NCBI GenBank assembly: GCA_964453035.1
Contig: CAYVOX010000040.1
Span: 1 to 22,213, forward strand
Direction: 5' to 3'
DNA length: 22,213 nucleotides
From: CAYVOX01 sp964453035
GTDB taxonomy: Bacteria > Chloroflexota > Anaerolineae > Anaerolineales > Anaerolineaceae
Under the pieces are notes generated by a model. That model made no database searches. It was not told the DNA's origin and saw only the letters and a list, made by a program, of their open reading frames with translations. This document shows positions 6,480 through 14,784 of the stretch, in pieces. The translations under genes were made by a program, and so were the position numbers. The number at the start of each line of letters is the position of its first letter. Position 1 is the first letter of the stretch.

Positions 6480-8041
6480 ATGACAACTTTCACGGTTGAC
6501 CTGGAACCGATTGGCCGGCGCATGGATGTGGACGCCGGCCTGACCTTGTTGGAAGCCGCCCAGAGAGCCGGGGTTGACCTGGTGGCGGCCTGCGGCGGGG
6601 TGGGAATCTGCGGCACCTGCAAGCTGCGCCTGGTGCGCGGCGAACTGACTGCGCTGACGGACAGCGAAAAGGAGCATCTCAGCGCGGCTGAAATTGCCGA
6701 GGGCTTCCGCCTGGCCTGCCAGGCGCAGCCGCTCTCAGATTTGCGCGTGGATATCCCGCGCGAGAGCCTGCCCGCGGCCCAGCAGATGCAGATTGACGGG
6801 CGCGAGGAGGCCTACCACCTGGAGCCCTCCGTCTGGCCGCTGGATTTAGCCCTGGAACCCCCGCACATTGAGGATTTGCGCTCTGACCAGGCGCGGGTGC
6901 AGTCGGCGCTGCGCCAGGCGGATCTGCCGGAGGCGACGGCTGAACTTTCGGCGTGGGCTCAGGTCACGCGCGCGCTGCGCGGCGGGAACTGGCAGGCGCG
7001 GCTGGCGCTGCGCTCGCACCCGGGCGGCGTGGAGCTGGTGGGGGCACTGCCGGCGGGCGCTGCCCTGCTGGGTTTTGCCATGGATATGGGCTCCACCAAG
7101 CTGGCGGCATACCTGGTGGATCTGCGCACGGGCGGCACCCTGGCTAGCGGCGGGGTGATGAACCCGCAAATTGCCTACGGCGAGGACGTGGTCAGCCGCA
7201 TTGCCTATGCCAACCGCGGCGTGGAGCAGCACCTGGCCCTGCAAACCCGCCTGGTGGATGCAGCCAACGGCCTGCTGGCGGAACTGTGCCACAAAGCCGG
7301 GGCGAGTATTGACCAGGTGGTGGACGCGGTGGTGGTGGGCAACACCGCCATGCACCACTTCTTCTGCGGGCTGCCGGTGGCGCAGCTGGGCGCCGCGCCG
7401 TACGTGGCTTCCGTCAGCCAGCCGGTGGATATCCGCGCGGAGGAGGTGGGGCTGAGGCTGGCGCCGGGCGCGCGCGTGCATTTACCCGCCAACATTGCCG
7501 GTTACGTAGGCGGCGACCATACCGCGGCGCTGCTCACCACGCAAGCCTACCCGCGCGATCACACCCTGGTGCTGGTGGATATTGGCACCAACACCGAAAT
7601 CAGCCTGCTGCACGGCGGCANNNNNNNNNNNNNNNNNNNNNNNNNNNNNNNNNNNNNNNNNNNNNNNNNNNNNNNNNNNNNNNNNNNNNNNNNNNNNNNN
7701 NNNNNNNNNNNNNNNNNNNNGGCGCCATTCGCGCCGGAATTGAGGTGCTGCTGGGCAAGGCAGGCATCGGCGCGGAACAGGTGGATGACTGGATTATCGC
7801 CGGGGCGTTTGGCACTTACCTTGACCTGGGCAGCGCGCTGCGGGTGGGCATGTTCCCCCACCAGCCGCTGGAGCGCTTTCACCAGGTGGGCAACGCGGCG
7901 GGGGTGGGCGCCCGGCAGATGCTGCTCTCGTGCCGCCAGCGCGAGCGGGCCTGCCAGATTATCGAGCGGGTGCATTACGTGGAACTGACCATCGAACCGG
8001 CGTTTGAACCGGCGTTTGTGGAAGCTATGTATTTTATTTAG
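6480..8041 (+). CDS. RACo-like corrinoid activation protein ([2Fe-2S] + ASKHA/DUF4445), interrupted by gap
   Basis: Reductive activator of corrinoid proteins: an ATP-using metallo-enzyme that returns inactive Co(II) to Co(I). Residues 1-90 form a [2Fe-2S] ferredoxin domain with Cys38, Cys44, Cys47 (CGGVGICGTC) and Cys80. A linker of about 110 residues leads to the ASKHA core, FAMDMGSTKLA (from residue 199) and VDIGTNTEI (D367). The 100-N gap follows, and then GAIRAGIEVLLGKAGI, IAGAFGTYLDL and NAAGVGARQMLL to the TAG. The gap removes the family's central part. Before the gap there are 380 codons plus 1 nt, and after it exactly 107 codons including the stop, so the true gap must be 2 modulo 3. 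The frame change over 100 N is an assembly artefact, not a mutation. The gene starts 13 nt after the methyltransferase stop. Confidence 0.9.
7621..7720. other. Scaffold gap (100 N) inside the corrinoid activator gene
   Basis: Exactly 100 N, a conventional placeholder for a gap of unknown size. Family knowledge suggests that roughly 100-140 codons of the activator, including its middle glycine-rich motifs, are missing here. Confidence 0.97.
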
Positions 8042-8066
8042 CCTGCGGGCTTTACGGGAGGTTGTG

Positions 8067-9200
8067 ATGAGCGAATTTGATATCAAACAGGTCAAGATTC
8101 AAGAACTGCTGGCGCGGTATAACCTGGATGGCTTGCTGCTGCAAAAGGTGAGCAGCTTTGCGTGGGCCACCTGCGGGGCGGTCTCTTACGTCAACACCGC
8201 CACCACCAACGGGGCGGGCTCACTGCTGATCCTGAGGGGGGAGCCTTACACGCTCAAGAGCGCCGACGGCCAGGCGCAGCGCATCCCCACGCTCGGCGCG
8301 CGCTACCTGTTGACCAACACCATTGAGGCGCCGCGCTTTGAGCAGGAGGAAGGCCTGGCGGCGCAGGGCTGGCAGTTCGCCGTGACGCCCTGGCACACGC
8401 CCGCCGGGCACCTGGAGCGGCTGACGAAGGGAGTGCGCCTGGGAGCGGATGGGTGCGTGCCGGGGGCGCTGGACCTGAGCGCCGAGATGACCCGCCTGCG
8501 CATGAACCTGCTGCCGGAGGAGGTGGAGCGCTTTAGAGCGCTGGGCGCGCTGTGCGGCGAGGCCATCGGCCAGGCGGTGGGAGCCGTGCGCCCGGGCATG
8601 ACCGAGATGCAAATCGCCGCCCTGCTGGAGCAGGAGGTGCAATCGCGCGGGGCGCAGCCGGTGGTGGTGCTGGTAGCCACCGATGAGCGCATTTTCAAGT
8701 TCCGCCACCCGCTGCCGACCGGTAAAAGCATGCAAAAGTATGCCATGCTGGTGCTGTGCGCGCGTCAAAAGGGGCTGGTGGCCTCGGTGACGCGCCTGCT
8801 GCACCTGGGCGGGCTGCCGGATGAGGTGCGCCTGAAGATGGTGGCGACGGCCCAGGTGGACGCGGCTGCCATCCGCGCCACGCAACCCGGGCGCACGCTC
8901 GGCGAGATTTTTGGGCACATCCAGCAGGCTTACGCGGCGGTGGGCTTTGCCGACGAGTGGCATCTGCATCACCAGGGCGGCCCGGCGGGCTACGAACCGC
9001 GCGAGATGACCGCCAACCCCGCCAGCACGGAAGTAGCGGCGGTGGGGCAGGTTTACGCCTGGAACCCTTCCATCACGGGCACCAAGAGCGAAGACAGCGT
9101 GCTGGTGACGGAGGCGGGCTGCGAGGTGCTGACCACCACACCCGGCTGGCCGGTGATTGAGGTCAACGGGGTGCCCCGCCCGGCCATCCTTGAACTGTGA
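8067..9200 (+). CDS. M24/creatinase-fold protein without the usual metal ligands
   Basis: 377 residues from the ATG at 8067, with GGGAGG 5 nt upstream. An N-terminal creatinase-type domain (1-140) precedes a pita-bread M24 domain (about 150-377). In metallopeptidases this fold binds two metals through Asp, Asp, His, Glu, Glu. Here the region that normally has DxG and DxTR reads LVLCARQKGLVASVTR (228-243), so both Asp are absent. HHQGG (H301, H302) is kept. The usual EPG segment reads AWNPSITGTKSEDS (N333). This points to a metal-free or non-peptidase enzyme, as creatinase itself is. Its place inside the corrinoid operon suggests a C-N or related cleavage on the operon's substrate, which is inference. 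General annotation pipelines would call it an Xaa-Pro peptidase, which I doubt. Confidence 0.8.
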   Translation: MSEFDIKQVKIQELLARYNLDGLLLQKVSSFAWATCGAVSYVNTATTNGAGSLLILRGEPYTLKSADGQAQRIPTLGARYLLTNTIEAPRFEQEEGLAAQGWQFAVTPWHTPAGHLERLTKGVRLGADGCVPGALDLSAEMTRLRMNLLPEEVERFRALGALCGEAIGQAVGAVRPGMTEMQIAALLEQEVQSRGAQPVVVLVATDERIFKFRHPLPTGKSMQKYAMLVLCARQKGLVASVTRLLHLGGLPDEVRLKMVATAQVDAAAIRATQPGRTLGEIFGHIQQAYAAVGFADEWHLHHQGGPAGYEPREMTANPASTEVAAVGQVYAWNPSITGTKSEDSVLVTEAGCEVLTTTPGWPVIEVNGVPRPAILEL

Positions 9201-9211
9201 GCGCTGGCCCG

Positions 9212-9895
9212 ATGAACCGCTCGCAAATCAACCACATCATGCGCCAGGCGGAGGCCTTTTTGGAGGAGCGCCGCTTTATCCTGCCGCCGTTTGCCCGCTG
9301 GAGCCCGGCGGACTGGCGGGGCAGGGGGGATGCCGCTCAGCAGATTGTGTCCTGCCGGCTGGGCTGGGATATCACCGACTTTGGGCTGGGTGATTTTGCG
9401 CGCTGCGGGCTGTTTTTGTTCACCCTGCGCAATGGCAATTTGAGTCCATCCGCCGTGGGGCCGCGCAAAACCTACGCGGAGAAGATTTTGATTGTGGAAG
9501 AGGGGCAGCTCACCCCGCTGCACTTTCACTGGTCGAAGATGGAGGATATCATCAACCGCGGCGGCGGCGACCTGCTGGTGCAGCTCTTCAACGCCCTGCC
9601 GGATGAGCAGATTGACCGCCAGTCGCCGGTGACGGTGTGGACCGACGGGGTGCAGCGCACTGTTCCCGCCGGGGGCACGCTGCGCCTGGGCCCGGGGGAG
9701 AGCATCACGCTGTCGCAGCGCAATTACCACGCCTTCTGGGCCGAGGGCGGCAGGCTGCTGCTGGGCGAGGTGAGCCAGGTGAACGATGACGCCGCCGATA
9801 ACCGCTTCGCGCAGCCGGTAGGGCGCTTCCCCGCGATTGTGGAGGATGAAGCGCCGCTGCATCTGCTGTGCACCGATTATGAGCGCTATCTTTAG
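9212..9895 (+). CDS. D-lyxose isomerase-type cupin sugar isomerase
   Basis: 227 residues, the usual length of the D-lyxose ketol-isomerase family (cupin fold, Mn-dependent aldose-ketose interconversion of D-lyxose/D-xylulose or D-mannose/D-fructose). TPLHFHWSKMEDIINRGGG carries H104, H106, K109 and E111, and NYHAFW carries H173; these match the H-x-H...E...H metal site. WSPADW near residue 30 is also family-typical. The ATG at 9212 gives the expected N-terminus MNRSQINHIMRQAEAF. A GTG at 9197 overlapping the previous stop is in frame but adds an atypical extension. A sugar isomerase is an unexpected partner for corrinoid genes and may point to a sugar-derived substrate. Confidence 0.87.
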   Translation: MNRSQINHIMRQAEAFLEERRFILPPFARWSPADWRGRGDAAQQIVSCRLGWDITDFGLGDFARCGLFLFTLRNGNLSPSAVGPRKTYAEKILIVEEGQLTPLHFHWSKMEDIINRGGGDLLVQLFNALPDEQIDRQSPVTVWTDGVQRTVPAGGTLRLGPGESITLSQRNYHAFWAEGGRLLLGEVSQVNDDAADNRFAQPVGRFPAIVEDEAPLHLLCTDYERYL

Positions 9896-9904
9896 GGTTG
9901 ATCT

Positions 9905-10606
9905 ATGCTGATTAAAGCTTCGTCTGTTCCCCGTTTTGACTGGCGCGGGCTTTCCATCTGCGACCTGACCGCCCGCCTGGAGAGCCGCGCCTCGCTGGCG
10001 CGGGTGAGCGTTGCGCCGGGCACCGGGCACCCGCGCGCCTTATCGCTGGCCTCGGAAAAGTATTACCTGGTACTCGCCGGGCAGCTGCACTTCTATTGCG
10101 AGGGTGAGGTGCACCTGCTGGAGGAGGGCGACCTGCTGCTGGTGGCCCAGGGGCAGCGCTTTGCCTACGCCAACAAAACCAACCGCCCGGTGGAGCTGCT
10201 GCTGGCACACGTTCCGCGCTACAACCCGGAGGATGACGTGCTGGAAGAGCCGTTCTTCGGGCGAGCGCTGATTTATCACGTGGCGCGCCAGGAGGAATGG
10301 CAGGCCGCGCAGGGCGGGGAGCTTTACACCCCGGCGGCTTATAACAGCGACGGCTTCATTCACCTGTGCGAGGCCAGCGGGCTGGAGTACGTGGGCAACC
10401 GCTATTTTCACGGGCAGCAGGGATTGGTCATCCTGCAGGTGGACCCGCTGCGAGTGCATGCCCCGCTGCGCTATGAGGATTTGCTGGGGGGCGGGGTGTC
10501 TTTTCCGCACATTTACGGGCCGCTGAACGTGGATGCCGTGGAGCAGGTGATTGCCTTCCCGCCCAACGCAGACGGCACATTCAGCATTCCGCCGGAAGTG
10601 GGCTGA
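9905..10606 (+). CDS. Cupin-DUF952 fusion protein
   Basis: 233 residues in two parts. Residues 30-105 form a cupin barrel (ASEKYYLVLAGQLHFYCEG, then EEGDLLLVAQGQRFAYAN). The usual HxH pair and last His are missing, so it may bind ligand without metal. Residues 121-230 are a DUF952 domain, with LIYHVARQEEW, DGFIHLCEAS, VGNRYF, LQVDPLRV and FPHIYGPLNVDAV. DUF952 proteins have no firm biochemical role; some pipelines label them glutathione S-transferase-like. The gene starts 9 nt after the isomerase stop and is the last gene before a hairpin terminator. The fusion suggests that the two domains act on the same small molecule, probably the product or inducer of this operon (inference). Confidence 0.83.
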   Translation: MLIKASSVPRFDWRGLSICDLTARLESRASLARVSVAPGTGHPRALSLASEKYYLVLAGQLHFYCEGEVHLLEEGDLLLVAQGQRFAYANKTNRPVELLLAHVPRYNPEDDVLEEPFFGRALIYHVARQEEWQAAQGGELYTPAAYNSDGFIHLCEASGLEYVGNRYFHGQQGLVILQVDPLRVHAPLRYEDLLGGGVSFPHIYGPLNVDAVEQVIAFPPNADGTFSIPPEVG

Positions 10607-10609
10607 CGC

Positions 10610-10640
10610 AAAGGGGGGTCCATCATGGACACCCCTTTTT
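10610..10640 (+). terminator. Intrinsic terminator after the corrinoid operon
   Basis: The inverted arms GTCC/GGAC (10618-10621 and 10627-10630) around a 5-nt loop are extended, past one mismatch, by GGGG/CCCC and AAA/TTT, and the structure ends in TTTTT. It lies 3 nt after the cupin-DUF952 stop, so it marks the end of the main transcript. Some read-through to the next gene is possible. Confidence 0.7.
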
Positions 10641-10663
10641 GATGGCAAAAAGCGAGGATAAGG

Positions 10664-11761
10664 ATGACATTCACCCCCGGGCTGGCGCTGTGCGAGGCTT
10701 TTTACCGGCAGGCCGTGCACCCCATTCTGGAGGATGCCTTTCCCGGGCTGCGTTATAGCGCGGCGCTGATCGGGTCGGGCTCTGAGGTGCTGGGCTTTGA
10801 TACGGAAATGTCGGCTGACCATCACTGGGGCCCGCGCGTGATGCTGTTCATGGAGGAGGCCGACCTGCGCGCCTGCGGCGAGAGCCTGTACGTCACCCTG
10901 GCGGAGCGCCTGCCGCTCACCTTTGGCGGGTATCCGACCAATTTTTCGCCGCCGGTGGAGGCTAACGGGGTGCGCCTGCTGCAGGCGGTGGAGCGCGGCC
11001 CGGTGGCACACCGCGTGGAGACCTTCAGCGTGGCGGGATTCTGGCAGAGCTACCTGGGGGCAGAGCCGTGGGCGGAGCCCGACGTGCTGGACTGGCTGAC
11101 CTTTGAAGAGCACCGCCTGCGGGCCATCACGGGCGGGGCGGTTTTCTGGGATGGGCTGCAGCCGGGGTTGCAGGCGGCGCGCGCGCAGCTGGCATATTAT
11201 CCACGCGAGGTGTGGCTGTACCTGATGGCGGCGCAGTGGGCTAAAATTGGCCAGGAAGAGCCTTTTGTGGGGCGCGCCGGCAGCGTGGGCGACGAGCTGG
11301 GGTCGGCGGTGATTGCCGGGCGGCTGGCGGGCGCGCTGATGCGCCTGTGCTTTTTGATGGAGCGCCAGTACGCGCCTTACAGCAAGTGGTTTGGCACGGC
11401 TTTTAGTCGGCTGGCCTGCGCGCCGGAAATGATCGTTCCGCTGCAGGCGGCGCTGCGGGCAAACGCATGGCAGGCGCGCGAGGCGGCCCTGGGTGCCGCG
11501 CTGCAGGCTGCTGCGCGCCTGCACAACCGCCTGGGGCTGACGGAGGCGCTGCCCGAGCGCGTTTCAGCGTTTCACGGGCGGCCTTTCCAGGTGATCCACG
11601 CGGAGGAATTTGCGCGGGCGCTGGCGGCGCAGATCAGCGATCCGCGGGTGCGGGCGCTGCCGGCCAACATTGGGTCGGTGAACCAGTGGGTTGAGTCGGT
11701 GGATGTGCTGGAGAACGTGGGGTTGTGTGCCCGCTTGAAGGGCGTTTACGGCAAAGGGTGA
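10664..11761 (+). CDS. DUF4037 nucleotidyltransferase-like protein
   Basis: 365 residues. The N-terminal segment LIGSGSEVLGFDTEMSADHH (residues 36-55) has the GS...D.D pattern (G37-S40, D46, D52) of the nucleotidyltransferase fold used by kanamycin-type and MNT-type transferases. The C-terminal part is helical (about 150-365) and contains ERQYAPYSKWFGTAF, the conserved core of DUF4037 proteins. This suggests transfer of a nucleotide to a small molecule or to protein, but no substrate is known to me. An AGGATAAGG purine stretch precedes the ATG. The gene lies 57 nt after the corrinoid operon, behind a terminator, so it may have its own promoter. Confidence 0.78.
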   Translation: MTFTPGLALCEAFYRQAVHPILEDAFPGLRYSAALIGSGSEVLGFDTEMSADHHWGPRVMLFMEEADLRACGESLYVTLAERLPLTFGGYPTNFSPPVEANGVRLLQAVERGPVAHRVETFSVAGFWQSYLGAEPWAEPDVLDWLTFEEHRLRAITGGAVFWDGLQPGLQAARAQLAYYPREVWLYLMAAQWAKIGQEEPFVGRAGSVGDELGSAVIAGRLAGALMRLCFLMERQYAPYSKWFGTAFSRLACAPEMIVPLQAALRANAWQAREAALGAALQAAARLHNRLGLTEALPERVSAFHGRPFQVIHAEEFARALAAQISDPRVRALPANIGSVNQWVESVDVLENVGLCARLKGVYGKG

Positions 11762-11826
11762 AGCCGGTCATTGGCAGCCTGTTTCAGCAAAAATTGACGT
11801 AAATCATAACTTTCCGGGAGGTTTCT

Positions 11827-12171
11827 ATGCGCGCTGAACGCCATCCGTGGTTGACGACTTTTGCCGTGTTGAGCATTGTGGCAGGGCTCATTTTTGTGGT
11901 CATCGCGCTGTTCTACGGCGATGCTTTCCTGGCGGAGATAGACGCCACCCAGGCAGGGTGGATGACGTGGGGTCTGCTCGTCATCGGGGTAATGAGCATC
12001 GGCGGCAGCATCTACGCCCTGGTGGTGAGCGCGGGCTTCCGGCGCTGGCAGGGGCTGCAAGGCTACCAGAAGGGCATTGCCCTGCTGTGCATGCTGCCGG
12101 GGCTGGTTCTGGCGGGGGCGCTGGCAATTCTGTGGGTTTCGATGACCAATAAGCGCCGCTCGCGGCGCTAG
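11827..12171 (+). CDS. Small three-helix membrane protein of unknown function
   Basis: 114 residues with hydrophobic segments at about 10-30, 44-66 and 84-106, and a basic C-terminus KRRSRR. I do not recognise a family. A GGGAGG site 5 nt before the ATG and codon use like its neighbours suggest that it is real. It lies 65 nt after the DUF4037 gene and is followed at once by a tandem hairpin repeat. Its role cannot be inferred. Confidence 0.7.
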   Translation: MRAERHPWLTTFAVLSIVAGLIFVVIALFYGDAFLAEIDATQAGWMTWGLLVIGVMSIGGSIYALVVSAGFRRWQGLQGYQKGIALLCMLPGLVLAGALAILWVSMTNKRRSRR

Positions 12172-12245
12172 TGCCCATTCATCTAAAACTTGATGGAATG
12201 GGTACTGGTGCCCATTCATTTAGGATTTAATGGAATGGGTACTGG
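12172..12245 (+). repeat. Two tandem 37-bp hairpin units
   Basis: Two adjacent 37-bp units (12172-12208 and 12209-12245). Each begins TGCCCATTCAT and ends TGGAATGGGTACTGG. Within a unit, CCCATTC pairs with GAATGGG. In unit 1 the stem extends through ATC/GAT with one bulged G. The middle has diverged (CTAAAACTTGA versus TTAGGATTTAA) while the arms are identical. It begins right after the stop of the small membrane protein and could act as a double terminator-like or mRNA-protecting structure, though neither hairpin has a T-tract. Confidence 0.8.
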
Positions 12246-12340
12246 TGGGCTGACGTTTTTGTTAGCCCTTCAGGCACAAAGCTCGGCAAAATTTATGCTA
12301 GGATTAACCCACCGAACAAGCTGACACCGGGGAAGACATC

Positions 12341-14683
12341 ATGACGCACGCTCAAGCTGTGGAAGAATTGCTGCAAAAATGCGAGACCCTGCTGGCGCAG
12401 GGTGAAACGCGCCAGGCATCGGTGCTGCTGGATAAGGTGCTGCGGTTGGATTTTGTCAACGCGCGCGCCTGGCAGATGCTGCATGGGTTGATCGGACAGG
12501 GGCGCCCGCTGGAGGTTTTCCAGCGCGAGTTTGCGCAGAAATACTACCCGGCGCGGGCGCATCTGCTGGAGCCGTTGGACCTGATCCCCTTGCCGCCGCC
12601 GGAAGCCGCGCCGGAGAACCCCCCGCCCGCGCCGGCGCCGGTCGAGGGGGCGGTGTGCGTCTATTGCGGGCGCTACAACCCGCCGGGGACGCCGCTCTGC
12701 CTGGTGTGCGGAGCAACCCTGGCCGCCCCGGCTGCGCCTCCGGTTGACGCCCGGGCGGAGGAACAGGCCTGCCCCAGGTGCGGTCACCAAAACGCAGCGC
12801 AGGCGCGTTTTTGCGCGCAGTGCGGCAAAGGCCTGCTGCAGGCGGATGAGCCCATCCCTGCGCCGCCCCCGGCGGTGCTGCAGGGCCATGAACCCGCGCT
12901 GGTTCCACCCCCGCAAACGGCAGTGCCGACCGTGCCCGCGCCGCAGGTGGTGGTGCTGCAGGGCCATGAACCCGCGTTGACCCCTCCGGCGCAAACGGCG
13001 GTGCCTTCTGCACCCGCGGCGGGGGGCGGGGCCGAGACGAACTGCCCGAATTGCGGGCGCGGCAACCCGCGCGACGCGCGCCTGTGCGCTTACTGCGGGT
13101 ACGACTTTTTCTACAGGCGGGTGGTGACGGCGGAGAGCAAAGCGCAGCGCGAAAGGCCGGTTTTCCGTTTTCACTTTGTGGATATCGGCGACCTGGTGGT
13201 GGTGTTGAGCCTGTTTTTGCCGTGGGATTCGTCCACGGGCATCTTGTACATCCCTTATCTGTTGAATGTGTGGGGGGTGATTGCCAAAAATGATTTCGGA
13301 GGGTGGATCATCGCGTTTATTGTGACGGCGCTGGGGGCTTCCATTCTGGTGCGCGCCCGGCACCGGCTGCTGGCGGGGCTTTCGGCGGTGGGGTCGGTGG
13401 TTTCGCTGGTGGTGGCCGCCGAAGAAATGGGCAGCACGGAGGTGGGGGTGCCGGTGGCTTTCGCCGGGACGCTGCTGGTGCTGATGGGGGTGATTTTCTT
13501 TGAGAATGAGCGGTTGAGCCAGTGGTTGAGCATCCACAGGAAAACCATTCTGCTGGGGATTGCGGCCGTTCTGGGGCTGGCTTTTGTTGGTTTTCTGGTT
13601 TTCACAGGGGTGGATACCCTGCAAATGAATGCCACCACCAGCGCGAACAGGACGCGCTACGCCCAGACCAGTGCAGCAGTCACTCAAATTGCCCAGAATA
13701 CCGCGCTCGTGAGAACCCAACGGGCGCAACAGACCGGCGCAGTGAATACGCAGGCCGCCGGGGTGAAGCAAAAAACGGCTGAAATCACCAACGCCACTGC
13801 GACCGCGGTTGCCAGGATGACACAATCTTTTCTTGCCACCCGGTCGCCAGCGGTGCAAACGCGCCAGGCTTCCGTACCTGCCGTAGGCGCAGACTTCCAA
13901 AAATACCAGGTCACCTATAAAGTTTCGTCGCTGCAATTTGGTGACCGCATTTACACCGCCAACGCGGATGGAAGCGACGCCCGCCAGGTGGTGGCAACCG
14001 TGTATAAATTTCAAAATTGTCCGCGCGTCTCGCCCAATCGAAAGCTGATGGCGTTTTCTCCCATCACCAGAGCCAATTCATCTATCCATGAGGTGTGGCT
14101 GGCGGATGCGAACGGCAACAATCCGCGCAAAATAACCGACGGTGATTGCCCGGTTTGGTCGCCAGACAGCCAGGCGTTGTATTTTATCTCTGGCAGCGCC
14201 ATTACAAAGGTGAATATTGATGGGAGCGGACGAACGAAGGTTAAAGATAGCGTGGATAGCAGCAGCCCAAACGCCTATGCTTTTTCGGTATCTCCGGATG
14301 GTCGAACCCTGGTTTACACCAGCAAGGGCATCCTTTATGCGCTGAGCCTCAGCAATGGGAATACCAGGGCGCTGACCAGTGCCGCAATCGGAAAGGTCAG
14401 AACCCCCAACTTCTCGCCAGATGGCAACTGGATTGCGTTTTCTATGGAAACTGGCGGGCAGGATACGGATATCTATTTGATGCAGCTCAACGGCACGGGA
14501 TTGCACAGGCTGACCTTTGACAGCCTGGGGAACTTCACCCCTTACTGGTCGCCGGACGGTGTATGGGTGGGGTTTGTTGGAAGGAATGGCAACGGATTTT
14601 TAAATTTTGTGGTTCGCGCTGACGGCAGCGGCAGGTTGCAGCGTATTCCGCTGAGCGGCTCGGAATTTTTCTTTGTCCCGTAG
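12341..14683 (+). CDS. Zinc-ribbon / multi-pass membrane / beta-propeller protein
   Basis: 780 residues with a clear order of parts. Residues 1-75 are helical and TPR-like (EELLQKCETLLAQGETRQAS). Three CxxC...CxxC zinc ribbons follow: C106/109/120/123, C144/147/158/161 and C235/238/249/252. Between the second and third lies a Pro-rich linker with two copies of VLQGHEPAL. About five membrane segments lie at 282-424. A Thr/Ala/Gln-rich extended region (430-520) leads to a TolB/PD40-like propeller (525-780), with ANADGSDARQ, VSPNRKLMAFSP, WSPDSQALYFIS, VSPDGRTLVYTS and SPDGNWIAFS. The ribbons should face the cytoplasm and the propeller the outside, so it may sense or bind envelope ligands. No enzyme motif is visible. 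It appears to be monocistronic. Confidence 0.85.
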   Translation: MTHAQAVEELLQKCETLLAQGETRQASVLLDKVLRLDFVNARAWQMLHGLIGQGRPLEVFQREFAQKYYPARAHLLEPLDLIPLPPPEAAPENPPPAPAPVEGAVCVYCGRYNPPGTPLCLVCGATLAAPAAPPVDARAEEQACPRCGHQNAAQARFCAQCGKGLLQADEPIPAPPPAVLQGHEPALVPPPQTAVPTVPAPQVVVLQGHEPALTPPAQTAVPSAPAAGGGAETNCPNCGRGNPRDARLCAYCGYDFFYRRVVTAESKAQRERPVFRFHFVDIGDLVVVLSLFLPWDSSTGILYIPYLLNVWGVIAKNDFGGWIIAFIVTALGASILVRARHRLLAGLSAVGSVVSLVVAAEEMGSTEVGVPVAFAGTLLVLMGVIFFENERLSQWLSIHRKTILLGIAAVLGLAFVGFLVFTGVDTLQMNATTSANRTRYAQTSAAVTQIAQNTALVRTQRAQQTGAVNTQAAGVKQKTAEITNATATAVARMTQSFLATRSPAVQTRQASVPAVGADFQKYQVTYKVSSLQFGDRIYTANADGSDARQVVATVYKFQNCPRVSPNRKLMAFSPITRANSSIHEVWLADANGNNPRKITDGDCPVWSPDSQALYFISGSAITKVNIDGSGRTKVKDSVDSSSPNAYAFSVSPDGRTLVYTSKGILYALSLSNGNTRALTSAAIGKVRTPNFSPDGNWIAFSMETGGQDTDIYLMQLNGTGLHRLTFDSLGNFTPYWSPDGVWVGFVGRNGNGFLNFVVRADGSGRLQRIPLSGSEFFFVP
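12875..13000 (+). repeat. 78-bp in-frame duplication in the Pro-rich linker
   Basis: GTGCTGCAGGGCCATGAACC occurs at 12875 and again at 12953, a 78-bp (26-codon) period, with similar sequence in between (CAAACGGC, GTGCC). It encodes the doubled VLQGHEPAL...TAVP peptide of the linker, so it is a recent duplication that kept the reading frame. Confidence 0.75.
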
Positions 14684-14784
14684 CCGCCCGCAGCGGCGCG
14701 AGAATTTCTGGGATGCAAGGGTGCTCAGGACGAAAAAATCCCGGGCATCCTTTTTTATCCTGGCATCCTGTAAATTTGTCATTT

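Noticed and set aside
6351..7988. 545-codon frame through the first gap
   Set aside because: The part before 6480 is the end of the methyltransferase gene in another frame, and the part after the gap is in the wrong frame. The true C-terminus is read in the frame ending at 8041.
10040..11524. 494-codon minus-strand frame
   Set aside because: It is the antisense shadow of the cupin-DUF952 and DUF4037 genes, which have clear conserved motifs and ribosome-binding sites; its peptide is Arg/Gln/His-rich without a recognisable domain.
12293..14014. 573-codon minus-strand frame
   Set aside because: Antisense shadow of the zinc-ribbon/propeller gene, produced by GC-rich codon bias; no domain is seen.
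14710..14756. GGATGC/GCATCC arms before TTTTTT as a terminator of the propeller gene
   Set aside because: The 6-bp stem has a loop of about 26 nt, too weak to call with confidence.
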